In this document: piece by piece, positions 1 to 8,776 of the stretch
Layout: the number at the start of each line of letters is the position of its first letter
How positions within the stretch are numbered: the stretch's first letter is position 1
Origin: Cohaesibacter marisflavi
Lineage (GTDB): Bacteria; Pseudomonadota; Alphaproteobacteria; Rhizobiales; Cohaesibacteraceae
DNA: 64,000 nt
Reading direction: 5' to 3'
Assembly: GCF_900115225.1 (NCBI RefSeq)
Contig: NZ_FOVR01000002.1
Coordinates: 372,001-436,000 of the forward strand
Made by a program: the position numbers and the translations under genes
Notes under the pieces: model-generated
Databases searched by the model: none
What the model saw: the letters and a program-made list of their open reading frames with translations, nothing else
Told to the model about the DNA's origin: nothing

Positions 1-724
1 CCCATCCGATGATTGAGTAGCTAAGGGCAAGCACGGGCAAAGGGAGCGTAAGAGAGATCGGCAGGAAGAATTTGATGATGATCCCCACGACCATGGGCAG
101 CAGAATGCCGCCTCCGGGCAAGTTGAACCTGACCCCGAGAGCCGAAGCGACATAGGCAAAGATGATTGCAGGGACGGCGGTCATCCAGCTTGCCAGCTCG
201 GGAAACTCGAAGGCGGAGTGCATCGACGATGGCACACCCAGATACATCGCAACAAGGGAGGCCGAGGCGACACAGCCCAGCACGCGCATATATTGCATGA
301 AGGCGACCAGCCGCATGTCGGCGCCATAGGATTCGCACATCAATGTCATCAGCGTGGCCCCACCCGGTGAAGAGCCCCAAATCGCAGTGGTTCCCGGCAG
401 AAGACCCGAGCGAGCCAGAGACCAGCCCAGCAGGGAGGAGGCAATGAAGGTCGCCATGGTGCCGAACAGAAAAGCCGACCAGTCCATATAGATTTCGCTA
501 AAGACGGTGAGCGGCAGATTGCTGGCGATCATGACACCAACGATCCCCTGAGCAAAAATAAAGAGTGGACGTGAGCTTTTGAGCGCATGCCCGTTCACCG
601 CGAAAAGTATGGCAATGATCATTGGCCCCAAAAGAAGCCCGGCGGGCAGCCCGAGCCACTCTAGGCTGGCAGCGAGCCCGAAGGAAAGGATGACCAAAAG
701 GGTCCATTTTGCAATCAGTTTCAA
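1..724 (-). CDS. AbrB-family membrane protein (C-terminus beyond window)
   Basis: Partial gene of 241 visible codons, cut by the left edge. The translation begins (M)KLIAKWTLLVILSFGLAAS and consists almost only of hydrophobic helices separated by short Gly/Pro turns. It resembles the AbrB membrane family (COG3180), including the GLPAGLLLGPMI and IWGSSPGGATLM segments characteristic of its duplicated halves. This family is unrelated to the AbrB transcription factor; older entries call it ammonia monooxygenase regulator, and its substrate is not established. I chose the TTG start at 724 because an in-frame TAA lies just upstream at 739-737, no ATG is available, and AAAGG lies about 8 bases before it. 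ATT at 730 is a less likely alternative. Confidence 0.75.
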   Translation of the reverse strand, partial: MKLIAKWTLLVILSFGLAASLEWLGLPAGLLLGPMIIAILFAVNGHALKSSRPLFIFAQGIVGVMIASNLPLTVFSEIYMDWSAFLFGTMATFIASSLLGWSLARSGLLPGTTAIWGSSPGGATLMTLMCESYGADMRLVAFMQYMRVLGCVASASLVAMYLGVPSSMHSAFEFPELASWMTAVPAIIFAYVASALGVRFNLPGGGILLPMVVGIIIKFFLPISLTLPLPVLALSYSIIGW

Positions 725-1064
725 TGAAATAGGCCTTTAACTTGTCCGCTTTGATCAAAAGGAATGCGATGCGGCAGCATTCACGCAATTGGAGGCTGGG
801 GAGGGCGTGTACGCCGATTGAGAGGGCAAAACAACAGCCAGTAGCCTCTTTTAGCCCTTTTCGCATGCCTTTTAAAAAGGCTCGGCCAAACGGGCGACTG
901 GTTCCTGCAATCTGCTTGAATATAATGAGACTTATTTCAAAAAGGCAAGAGCGGAACAGCTTTGAGGTGCGGACAAACAGATACAGCCCCAGCACAGTCA
1001 AGCACTGGGGCCGTATGATCGACGCGCCTTGAGGGGAACGCGAAAGGGACGGTCAAAGACCGGT
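725..1064. other. Intergenic gap between doxX and the AbrB-family gene
   Basis: No credible gene. Near the doxX side is a stem-loop, listed separately. Further on, a near-perfect palindrome GCCTTTTAAAAAGGC occupies 867-881. Short reading frames on both strands show no family features and low-complexity composition, so I treat them as chance. Confidence 0.5.
986..1011 (-). terminator. Possible terminator of the DoxX gene
   Basis: GCCCCAG (986-992) pairs with CTGGGGC (1005-1011) around a 12-base loop, about 55 bases beyond the doxX stop. Read on the minus strand the hairpin is followed by only a loose T-rich stretch (TGTATCTGTTTG), so termination efficiency is uncertain. Confidence 0.45.
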
Positions 1065-1496
1065 TCAGGCGGTCAGAGCCAATGCTCCGCTTCCCAGAAG
1101 AACCTGAACAAACAGCGCGATGGTCCAGAAGGCAGGATATTCCCAACCGCCATTTTCATTCGTAAACCAAAAGCCGTTTTTGGCATGCGCCAGAATGGTG
1201 GCCCCCAAGAGTGTCGGGATGAGCAGAAGTGCGACAAGGCTCGTCTGGAAGCCCACGATCAGGGCAATGCCGCCAAGGGTTTCGGCTGCGATGGTCAAAT
1301 AGGCAAACCAACCCGGCACACCAAGGGAAGCAAAGAACCCGGCGGCACCTTTGGGCGTGAAGATGAAGTATTTCAGATAGGCGTGAGCCAGGAAGAGGCC
1401 ACCCAGGGAGACACGCAGCAGCAGGGCTGCAAGGGCGATCGCGGTTACAGAGCCAGCGCCAGCAAAGCTCAGGATATTGGAAGAAAGGTCGATCAT
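1065..1496 (-). CDS. DoxX family membrane protein
   Basis: Small 143-residue inner-membrane protein with about four hydrophobic helices. The family pattern is visible: LLLRVSLGGLFLAHAYLK in the first helix, then GLPGWFAYLTI-like and AAETLGGIALIVG segments, and a C-terminal GGWEYPAFW stretch. DoxX relatives include a subunit of archaeal thiosulfate:quinone oxidoreductase and poorly characterised bacterial proteins tied to redox stress; the role here is unknown. The frame opens at 1559, but I prefer ATG 1496 (MIDLSSNIL) because GAGGA sits 8 bases upstream and the extension has no membrane or family signature. The gene appears monocistronic. Confidence 0.8.
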   Translation of the reverse strand: MIDLSSNILSFAGAGSVTAIALAALLLRVSLGGLFLAHAYLKYFIFTPKGAAGFFASLGVPGWFAYLTIAAETLGGIALIVGFQTSLVALLLIPTLLGATILAHAKNGFWFTNENGGWEYPAFWTIALFVQVLLGSGALALTA

Positions 1497-2005
1497 AATT
1501 TTGTCCTCATCAATCAGGGCCGCAAGGTGCGGCGTTTCGTTAAGGCAAAGATAGATCAATTTGATTGAGTTATAAATGTTGAAAATAATGAATTACTATC
1601 AACAAAACATTCCTAATAATATGTCGTCAAAAAAGCCCGTCGAACACATCTACCGCAGCTTTAAAATGAGAAGTGCGCTGATATCGATCTGGTCGTAACG
1701 GACAGGGAAGGGACCTTTGATCGAAAGTTGAAAGGATTTCCACCGGCGAATAGCAAAATTCCGGTCAAAAATAGGCAAAAATACATAAAGTGATGCGGCT
1801 TTTTGTCAATGCGGTGCGACAAAATAGCACATGTTGTTTAAGCTGAGTTTTCAGCTCAACAATATCACGTTACCGTGAAGTTAAGAATGATACTCATTTG
1901 CGTTACCAATTTTGTCTTGTCCGGCTTCTCCCTTTGAGCCCTTCAGATTGCCCCCATCTGATTTCGCAAACGAGTACCCAATCCAGGTAATCGGAACTGA
2001 TAAAA
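1497..2005. other. Divergent intergenic region doxX / iron operon
   Basis: A 509-bp non-coding region between two divergent genes. On the doxX side, TGTTGA (1577-1582) and TCAACA (1599-1604) form an inverted repeat with 16 bases between, a possible operator. On the iron-operon side lie three inverted repeats in 1844-1898, listed separately. No small ORF or structured RNA is convincing. Confidence 0.5.
1844..1898 (+). promoter_or_regulatory. Candidate iron-responsive operators (RirA-like and Fur-like boxes)
   Basis: Three dyads lie about 110-160 bases before the permease start codon. TGA-N9-TCA occupies 1844-1858, the spacing described for alphaproteobacterial RirA (iron-rhodo) boxes. TCACG (1865-1869) faces CGTGA (1874-1878). 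AATGA-TAC-TCATT occupies 1886-1898 and matches the core of the classical Fur box at 12 of 13 positions. The downstream operon is an iron-uptake system, which supports the reading. Which regulator acts cannot be told from sequence alone. Confidence 0.5.
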
Positions 2006-3946
2006 ATGCGAAATGCCCTCAAAGCCGCCGCTATTCTTTTTGTTGCATGGGCCATGCTGCTGCCTGCATGGGCTGATGAAGGCCCTGACTATCAAAGCCT
2101 TATGCAGCGCATTGAAACCGTACTGAGGCAGGCCGAAAACGAATATCAGCAGGGACAGGCGGATCTTGCCAAAACAACGGTGCAAAAGGCCTATTTCGAG
2201 TTGTTTGAAAATCTTGAAGGTCCCATCCGTATCAACATTTCCGCAGCGAGAAGCAACGAACTGGAAGCGGAATTCGGCGATATCCGCAAGCTGATCATGA
2301 ATGGAGAGGCGGTCGCAACAGTGAGCAGCCGGATTGATCAGCAGATCGCGGCCATCTGGAAGACGTTACCTGCGCTGGAAGATGGCGTTGTCATCAGGGC
2401 CGAAGTATCCGATGCGGTCAAGGCCGCAGAGGCCTCCGCGCAAGGGAAACCAGAAGAAGTGTCTGACCCGTTCTGGGTAGATGTCAATGACACCATCCTT
2501 TCTATCCTGCAACAGGCCTCTGACACCTATCAGAGCGGGGATGAACAGGCCGCAGAAGAGCTGATCCGCAAGGCGCATTGGGAAGGCTACAAGAACAGTC
2601 TGCTGGAAACGGTGGTGCGGCGCTATGTCAGTCAATCACAGGATATCGCCTTCAACGCCGAGTTCACCCGCATCATGGAACTGGTCAAGGATGGCAAACC
2701 TGCGCGCATGGTGCGCGCCTCGGCTGCGGTGCTGCATGATGATATCGTTGATGTCCTACCCGGCCTGCCTGTCGTCAATGGCAGCAAGATGGTTGAAGAT
2801 CCGGCCGCCGCACCTGAGCAGATAGAAGGTGACTGGGCATCTGTTGCCGATCAGGTGATCGCCGCAGTGAACAAGGCCGCCTCGCTTTATGAGGCCGGAG
2901 ATCAAGCCACTGCGACTGCGACTATACAGAACAGCTATTTCGATATTTTTGAAGACACCGGCATGGAGACGATTGTCGGCGCTCGCGATGCTGGCCTCAA
3001 GACCACTTTGGAAGGCCATTTCAGCAAACTGACAGCCCTGATCAAAGCGGGGGCTTCCAAATCAGAGCTGACAGCCGAAATCGAAGCAATGAGAACCGAT
3101 CTGGACACGGCAGTCGGGCTCTTCTCGACCGACAGCGATAGCCCGTGGGCGCTGTTCGTCTACTCGTTGATCATCATTCTGCGTGAAGGCTTCGAGGCCA
3201 TGCTGGTGGTCACGGCCATTGCGACCTACCTCATCAAGACAGGCAATCGCGACAAACTTGGCGTCATCGTCAACAGCGTTGCCGTGGCCTTGGGGCTCAG
3301 CGTTGTGACTGCTATCCTGTTCAAACTGGTTTTCCATGTCACTGCCGACAAGCAGGAACTGCTTGAAGGGGCAACCATGCTGCTGGCCGCCCTTGTGCTC
3401 TTCTTCATGAGCTACTGGCTCCTTTCCAAAGCAGAGGCCGAACGCTGGATGCAGTATATCAAGGGCACTGTTGATCGCTCCATCGAGAGTGGCTCGATGA
3501 AAGCTCTCTGGTTTGCCAGCTTCCTTGCGGTCTATCGCGAGGGCGCAGAAACCGTGCTCTTCTATCAGGCGCTGGCGCTTGATGCGAGTGACGCGGTTGG
3601 CATTCCTGCCATCATCGCCGGCTTTGTGCTTGGCTGCCTGCTGCTTGGCGTTCTGTATTTCGCCTTCCGCTTTGGTGCTCAGCGTCTGGCGATCAAACCC
3701 TTCTTTGTCTTCACCGGAGCCTTGCTCTACTACATGGCCTTCGTCTTCACGGGCAAGGGCATCATGGAGCTGGTCGAAGGCAAGATCATCGAGCCGACCC
3801 TCGTGTCCTGGCTTCCCGAATTTTCTCTCATGGGCATCTACCCCTATTGGCAGACAGCCTTGCCGCAAGCCGTCCTGTTGGTGGCTGCTATCATCGGCCT
3901 ATGGGTCGTGATGACGCGCAAACCGCCAAAGGATCTAACCGCTTAG
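2006..3946 (+). CDS. FTR1-family iron permease with triplicated periplasmic domain
   Basis: Iron permease of 646 residues. A Sec signal peptide covers about residues 1-23 (cut near AWA-DEG). The C-terminal membrane part (about 380-640) has seven predicted helices and the two REGxE iron-binding motifs of the Ftr1/EfeU/FetM family: REGFE at 393-397 and REGAE at 511-515. Between them and the signal peptide is a long periplasmic region containing three related helical repeats (about 30-115, 147-240, 265-360), each with an A(x)nYxxGdxxxAxxxxxxAYfd-like core followed by a helix ending in a R/LIxxG turn. EfeU proteins lack this region. As first gene of a P19-type operon it probably passes iron delivered by the periplasmic P19 protein across the inner membrane. 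Confidence 0.9.
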   Translation: MRNALKAAAILFVAWAMLLPAWADEGPDYQSLMQRIETVLRQAENEYQQGQADLAKTTVQKAYFELFENLEGPIRINISAARSNELEAEFGDIRKLIMNGEAVATVSSRIDQQIAAIWKTLPALEDGVVIRAEVSDAVKAAEASAQGKPEEVSDPFWVDVNDTILSILQQASDTYQSGDEQAAEELIRKAHWEGYKNSLLETVVRRYVSQSQDIAFNAEFTRIMELVKDGKPARMVRASAAVLHDDIVDVLPGLPVVNGSKMVEDPAAAPEQIEGDWASVADQVIAAVNKAASLYEAGDQATATATIQNSYFDIFEDTGMETIVGARDAGLKTTLEGHFSKLTALIKAGASKSELTAEIEAMRTDLDTAVGLFSTDSDSPWALFVYSLIIILREGFEAMLVVTAIATYLIKTGNRDKLGVIVNSVAVALGLSVVTAILFKLVFHVTADKQELLEGATMLLAALVLFFMSYWLLSKAEAERWMQYIKGTVDRSIESGSMKALWFASFLAVYREGAETVLFYQALALDASDAVGIPAIIAGFVLGCLLLGVLYFAFRFGAQRLAIKPFFVFTGALLYYMAFVFTGKGIMELVEGKIIEPTLVSWLPEFSLMGIYPYWQTALPQAVLLVAAIIGLWVVMTRKPPKDLTA

Positions 3947-4143
3947 GGAGAAAACCAAGAAACCCGATCCAGCTTTGCGGCCTGACCAGCCGCACAGATG
4001 GCCAAACTGCAACCAATCAACCCGCGCTGCTCGTTGGAACTTTCCTTCGGCACGGACCAGAGCGCAAAGACAGTCCCCTCGGGGCGTCTGTCTGTTCTGA
4101 CTTTGAACCAACCGAACCCAACGAAGAACCCAAAGGAAAGATT

Positions 4144-4671
4144 ATGAAAAAGACATCTCTTCTCGCTTCTGCAGCCGTGATTACCATGCTTGCAGCCCTT
4201 CCGGCCAAGGCCGAATTCAAGGAATTCCCGATTGGCGAAGCAGTTGAAGTCAACACGCTTGAAGTCGCCGCTGTTTATCTCAATCCGATCGACATGGAAC
4301 CGCGCGGCATCGACCTGCCAGCCTCTCAGGCTGACGTTCATCTTGAAGCCGACATCCACGCGGCCAAAGGCAATGAGAACGGCTTCGGTGCCGGCGAATG
4401 GGTGCCTTACCTCACGGTTTCCTACCGTCTTGAGAATGAAGACACCGGCAAGGTGCTGACCGGAAACCTGATGCCGATGGTCGCCATTGATGGTCCGCAC
4501 TATGGTTCCAACGTCAAGATGGCCGGCGCAGGCAACTACAAGCTGACCTTCCATATCGACGCGCCATCCCGTCAGGGCTTTGGTCGTCACACCGATGAAG
4601 ACAGCGGCGTTGGCAAATGGTTCCAGCCATTTGATGCGGATTACGAGTTCAATTTCGTTCCTCTCAAATAG
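4144..4671 (+). CDS. Periplasmic iron-binding protein, P19/Tp34 family
   Basis: A 175-residue secreted protein: signal peptide about 1-22 (ALPAKA-EFKEF), then a mature beta-rich domain of the P19/FetP/Tp34 family (DUF recognised as iron transport). Family landmarks are the EFPIGE start, the ADVHLEADIHA strand with metal-ligand His/Glu candidates, the LMPMVAIDGPHYGSNVKM segment with Met and His, and GRHTDEDSGVGKWF near the end. In Campylobacter jejuni and uropathogenic E. coli this protein binds copper and iron and works with the Ftr1 permease. ATG 4144 follows AAAGGAAAG; a long in-frame extension upstream begins inside the permease gene and is not credible. The 197 bases before it hold no other gene. 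Confidence 0.9.
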   Translation: MKKTSLLASAAVITMLAALPAKAEFKEFPIGEAVEVNTLEVAAVYLNPIDMEPRGIDLPASQADVHLEADIHAAKGNENGFGAGEWVPYLTVSYRLENEDTGKVLTGNLMPMVAIDGPHYGSNVKMAGAGNYKLTFHIDAPSRQGFGRHTDEDSGVGKWFQPFDADYEFNFVPLK

Positions 4672-4816
4672 GCGTCTGATCCCTCAAGATCGTTGACCCT
4701 TCAATGAAGCGGTCATCACCCAACAATCAAGAAGAGGAACACCCGGTGTTTCTCTTCTCAATTGCCAACGGATTGGCAAACGGATCAATCCAAAAGGTCC
4801 AAAGGCACGACGCATT

Positions 4817-6316
4817 ATGTCCCTCTATTTCGTCAGCATCATTCAGGCCTTCCTGCCGCTTGCGGTATTCGCAGCGCTGATTTTCTCGCTGCTGGAGCCA
4901 ACTTCGCGTAAGCGGGAGCAATTGGGCAGCCTTTGGGTTGCTGCCCTGCTTATTGTGGCCGGTTATCTGATTTATGGCCTCGCCGCTTCCATGGGGATCG
5001 AGCCACGCGTGCGCACCCTTTTAAGGCTTTTGAGCGTAAGCGCCTTGCTGGTGAGCGGCCTGCTATTGCTTATGCCCTCGGCCAAGGGGGCAAACAAGCG
5101 GCCAGATAAGAGCACAGATACTGGCCCGACCTTGCTCGTCCGGCTCGGTATCCGCTATGTGATCGCAATGCTTGCCCTGCAAGGCGCATTTGACGTGCGC
5201 GTTCTGCTTGCAGATCAGAGCTTTACGGCAACGTCTGTGCTCAACACGGAACTCTTTCTTAACAGCGCTGCGGTTGTTGTTGCCTCAGCCCTGATGATTT
5301 TCTTGCCCATCGTCATCGCGCATATCGGCAGCCGTTTAAGACGGCTTGTCTTTATGGTTCTTTGTGTTTCCATCCTTGCGTTTGCTATCATCTGGCTGTG
5401 CGAGGCGTTGCTTGGGGCCATGCAGATGGGTCTTCTGGGCGTCACATCGGCGCGCGTCTCCGTTGTCGCCAAGGTGACCAATTACGCGCAGTTCAAATCC
5501 TATCTGCTGCTTGCCCTGCTTTTCATTCTGTCTGTCGGCTTTTTGCTATCCGGCACCAAAAGGCCCCAGACCTCGACCGCTACAACAAAAGCCGATCTGA
5601 CAAGGGCAGATTGTCGCAAATACAGGGCTGCGCGGTTGAATGCGCTGCGGTGGCTGGCAGGTAGCCTTGCCCTTATCGTGTTTAGCTTCGTCAGTCTGAT
5701 CTATCAGGATCTCTACGCCTCGCGCCCGCCCACTCTATCCGCCGCAGCGGATGCCGTGCCCGATGAACAGGGCGAAATCCACATAGCCATTGACGCGGTC
5801 AAAGACGGCAACCTTCATCGCTATGCCTATATTGCCGAGGATGGCCACCGGGTGCGCTTCTTCCTGATCAACCGTTATGACGAGCAGCATGTAAAGATCG
5901 GTGTGGTCTATGACGCCTGCATGATCTGCGGTGATGCGGGTTATATCCAGAAGGGCAATGACGTCATTTGCGTCGCCTGCAATGTGCGCATCTTCATCCC
6001 ATCCATCGGCAAGGCCGGAGGCTGCAATCCGATCCCGCTTCAACATCGCGAAGACCAGGGCGACATCGTCATCGCCGCATCCGAGCTGGAACACGGGGCG
6101 CGCTATTTCTCCGAAGTGGTCGCCATCGAGGTCATCGACCCCGTCACCAAGGAAAAGCTCATCAATCTTGAAGCGCCTTACCAGTATGATTTCAAGGGCA
6201 AGACATTCTTCTTCGGCTCCAAGGAGTCCTACGAGACATTTCGCAAAGCCCCCGAAAGCTATGCCGCATCCCTTAAAGCCCAAGTTCGACCCGCTCAGGG
6301 TCGCGTGACGCTGTGA
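4817..6316 (+). CDS. DUF2318 iron-sulfur-like membrane protein
   Basis: Integral membrane protein of 499 residues. About eight hydrophobic helices fill the first 300 residues. The periplasmic C-terminal third (about 310-490) is the DUF2318 domain with its cysteine signature: C368-x2-C371, C385-x2-C388 and C403 (YDACMICG, VICVACN, GGCNP). The domain is predicted to hold an Fe-S or other metal centre. The last 60 residues (FKGKTFFFGSKESYETF) look like a YHS-type metal-binding tail. In P19 operons such as cj1660 of C. jejuni this gene follows p19. Its role is unproven; electron transfer to the bound iron is a plausible inference. It ends 10 bases before the next gene. Confidence 0.85.
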   Translation: MSLYFVSIIQAFLPLAVFAALIFSLLEPTSRKREQLGSLWVAALLIVAGYLIYGLAASMGIEPRVRTLLRLLSVSALLVSGLLLLMPSAKGANKRPDKSTDTGPTLLVRLGIRYVIAMLALQGAFDVRVLLADQSFTATSVLNTELFLNSAAVVVASALMIFLPIVIAHIGSRLRRLVFMVLCVSILAFAIIWLCEALLGAMQMGLLGVTSARVSVVAKVTNYAQFKSYLLLALLFILSVGFLLSGTKRPQTSTATTKADLTRADCRKYRAARLNALRWLAGSLALIVFSFVSLIYQDLYASRPPTLSAAADAVPDEQGEIHIAIDAVKDGNLHRYAYIAEDGHRVRFFLINRYDEQHVKIGVVYDACMICGDAGYIQKGNDVICVACNVRIFIPSIGKAGGCNPIPLQHREDQGDIVIAASELEHGARYFSEVVAIEVIDPVTKEKLINLEAPYQYDFKGKTFFFGSKESYETFRKAPESYAASLKAQVRPAQGRVTL

Positions 6317-6326
6317 GGACACCACC

Positions 6327-7631
6327 ATGTTTTTCAGAATGATCCGTCGATCTTTTCTCGAAGCGCGCAGACGCAAGGTCATAGCGATCATGACCGTTGC
6401 GCTTGCGGCCAGCCTGATTACCACCCTTTTGGATCTGTCCGTCGATGTCGGCGACAAGATGGCAAAGGAATTGAAGGCTTACGGCTCCAATATTTCCATC
6501 GTGCCCAAGAGTGAATCCATTCCGCTCAAGATTGGCGGCATTGATTTCAATCCGCTCAAGGGCCGCGACTATTTGCGGGAGAAGAACCTAGCCAATATCA
6601 AGGATATTTTCTGGAGCAACAATATCGTCGGCTTCACGCCCTTTTTGCAAGTGCCGGTAGAACTTAAAGGCCAAGACACACGCCTGCCATTGATCGGCAC
6701 CTATTTCGACAAGTCTTTTCCGCTACCCAGTGACGAGCTCTATCGCACCGGAGCGACCCTGACCCACCCTTATTGGGACGTGAGCGGTGCATGGCCTGAC
6801 GACGAGTCGGCAAACGAGGTTCTGGTCGGCAAATCTCTGGCGAGAAGACTGGATCTTGCGGTCGGTAATGAACTGCCTCTGGTCGCAGCTGAGAGGGATG
6901 AAGAATCCGCAGGTCCACTGACCGTGACGGTGACAGGCATCCTGTCAACCGGCGAGACAGAGGATGACGCCATCCTTGCTCCACTATCGGTGGTTCAAGG
7001 CTTTGCCGGTCTTGAGGGCAAGGTGCAGAGGGTGAGTGTCAGCGCTTTGACCATTCCGGAGAATAATCTCTCGCGCAAAGCGCAACGTGATCCGGATTCC
7101 CTGTCTAGCTCTGAATATGACGTGTGGTACTGCAGCGCCTTTGTCAGTTCCATTGCCCACCAGCTCAACGAGGCGTTGCCTGATGCATCGGCCAATCCGG
7201 TCTGGCAGGTGGCCAATGCCGAAGGGGCAATCATTGGCAAACTGCAGGTGCTGATGCTTGTGGTCACGCTGGCAGCCTTCGTCTCCTCGGCGATTGGCGT
7301 CTCCTCGCTCATCAACACCTCTGTCATGGAACGCGCCGCAGAGATTGGGCTGTTGAAGGCACTGGGAGCCGCGAAATGGCAAATCCTCCTCCTGTTCCAA
7401 TCCGAGGCGATGCTTATCGGGCTCATCGGGGGGCTGCTCGGTCTCATGGTCGGGTCTGGCTTGTCGCAGATCGTCGGCTGGACGGTCTTCGGCTCGGCCC
7501 TCGCGTTCCATCCGATCATCATTCCCGTGGTGCTGCTGGTGTCAATTTCCATTGCCTTTGTCGGCTCTATCGTGCCGTCTCGTTCCATTGCCCGGCTGAT
7601 GCCGGTGGAGGTGCTTTATGGCCGCAAATAA
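6327..7631 (+). CDS. ABC transporter permease, FtsX/MacB-like (first of pair)
   Basis: A 434-residue MacB/FtsX-type permease: one helix near residues 17-37, a large periplasmic domain (about 45-290), then three C-terminal helices, with the conserved VMERAAEIGLLKALGA coupling segment between helices 2 and 3. Such proteins act as mechanotransmitters driven by a LolD-like ATPase rather than classical importers. Its 3' end overlaps the next permease by 14 bases, implying translational coupling. It corresponds in position to cj1661 of the C. jejuni P19 operon. Confidence 0.85.
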   Translation: MFFRMIRRSFLEARRRKVIAIMTVALAASLITTLLDLSVDVGDKMAKELKAYGSNISIVPKSESIPLKIGGIDFNPLKGRDYLREKNLANIKDIFWSNNIVGFTPFLQVPVELKGQDTRLPLIGTYFDKSFPLPSDELYRTGATLTHPYWDVSGAWPDDESANEVLVGKSLARRLDLAVGNELPLVAAERDEESAGPLTVTVTGILSTGETEDDAILAPLSVVQGFAGLEGKVQRVSVSALTIPENNLSRKAQRDPDSLSSSEYDVWYCSAFVSSIAHQLNEALPDASANPVWQVANAEGAIIGKLQVLMLVVTLAAFVSSAIGVSSLINTSVMERAAEIGLLKALGAAKWQILLLFQSEAMLIGLIGGLLGLMVGSGLSQIVGWTVFGSALAFHPIIIPVVLLVSISIAFVGSIVPSRSIARLMPVEVLYGRK

Positions 7632-8775
7632 AAAGACGAAGCTGGGATTTGGCCTGCTGATGCTGCTCAAATCGCTGGCTGTGAGCAAGGGCAGGGTGCT
7701 GGTTGCCATTGCCTCTATCATGGTTGGCGCTACGGTAGTGACCGCCCTCACGAGCCTCTATTTCGATGTCTCCGAAAAGATGAGCCATGAATTGCGCGCC
7801 TATGGGGCCAATTTCTTTCTCGGTCCCAGCGATCAAGCCAACCCGCCTCACATCGCGGAAGCTGACTATCAGGCCGTCTTGTCTTCCATCGATGCGGATA
7901 GACTGACCGGCGCCAGCCCGTTTCTTTATGGCATTGTCAAACTGAAGCTTGGTGATGCGGTGCTGGCGGGTGTCAATTTCAAGGGATTGCAAAAGATCTA
8001 TCCCAACTGGCAACTCGAAGGCAGCTGGATCAATGTGGACTTTGACGATCGCAACGCCATGATAGGACGCACGTTGGCCGACACCATGGAACTTGACGTA
8101 GGCAGCAGTTTCGATCTGATCGGTCGGGACAGCGGCAAGCAGATTACACTGCGCGTCAAGGGTATTATAGAAACAGGGGAAGCGCAGGACAATCAGATAC
8201 TGGTCAATTTGCCAGTGGCACGCGCCCTTCTGGATCGCCCTGACACCATTGATCTGGCGATGCTCAGCATCGTGACAACAGGGAAGGGCGCCGAAGATCT
8301 GGCAACAAAGATCAATCAGGCACATCCACAACTGGAAGCCAAGCCGATCCGCAAGATCGCTCAGTCCGATGGTAAAATTCTGGACAAGATTCAAGGCTTC
8401 ATGGCACTGGTCGCCGGGATCATTCTGATCATCACCAGCCTGTGCGTCAATGCCATCTTGTCGGCGATGGTGGTCGAACGCAATCGCGAGATCGGCCTGC
8501 AGAAGGCTCTTGGCGCTGATGATGGCGCCATTATCAAACAGTTCGTTACCGAAACTCTGCTCATCGCGCTAATCGGTGTGATGCTGGGGCTGGTGCTCGG
8601 CTTTGGCGTTGCCCAGATTCTCGGGCAGACCGTTTTCAACGCTTGGGTTTCCGTCCGCTTTATCGTGATTCCACTGACTTTAGGGGTCTCACTAATAGCC
8701 GCCATGATCGCGGCGATTATTCCGATCAGGCGCGCGGTGCGCATTCTACCGGCGCTGGTTCTCAAAGGAGAGTAA
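7618..8775 (+). CDS. ABC transporter permease, FtsX/MacB-like (second of pair)
   Basis: A 385-residue relative of the preceding gene with the same topology: N-terminal helix near residues 22-42, periplasmic MacB-like domain, three C-terminal helices, and the coupling motif VVERNREIGLQKALGA. The two permeases probably form a heterodimer with the ATPase encoded next. ATG 7618 lies inside the 3' end of the previous gene and only one base separates its stop from the ATPase start, so the three genes are tightly coupled. Confidence 0.85.
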   Translation: MAANKKTKLGFGLLMLLKSLAVSKGRVLVAIASIMVGATVVTALTSLYFDVSEKMSHELRAYGANFFLGPSDQANPPHIAEADYQAVLSSIDADRLTGASPFLYGIVKLKLGDAVLAGVNFKGLQKIYPNWQLEGSWINVDFDDRNAMIGRTLADTMELDVGSSFDLIGRDSGKQITLRVKGIIETGEAQDNQILVNLPVARALLDRPDTIDLAMLSIVTTGKGAEDLATKINQAHPQLEAKPIRKIAQSDGKILDKIQGFMALVAGIILIITSLCVNAILSAMVVERNREIGLQKALGADDGAIIKQFVTETLLIALIGVMLGLVLGFGVAQILGQTVFNAWVSVRFIVIPLTLGVSLIAAMIAAIIPIRRAVRILPALVLKGE

Positions 8776-8776
8776 T

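Noticed and set aside
3847-4143. In-frame extension upstream of the P19 gene into the permease gene
   Set aside because: The signal peptide begins at ATG 4144 with a good ribosome site, and the extension overlaps another gene.
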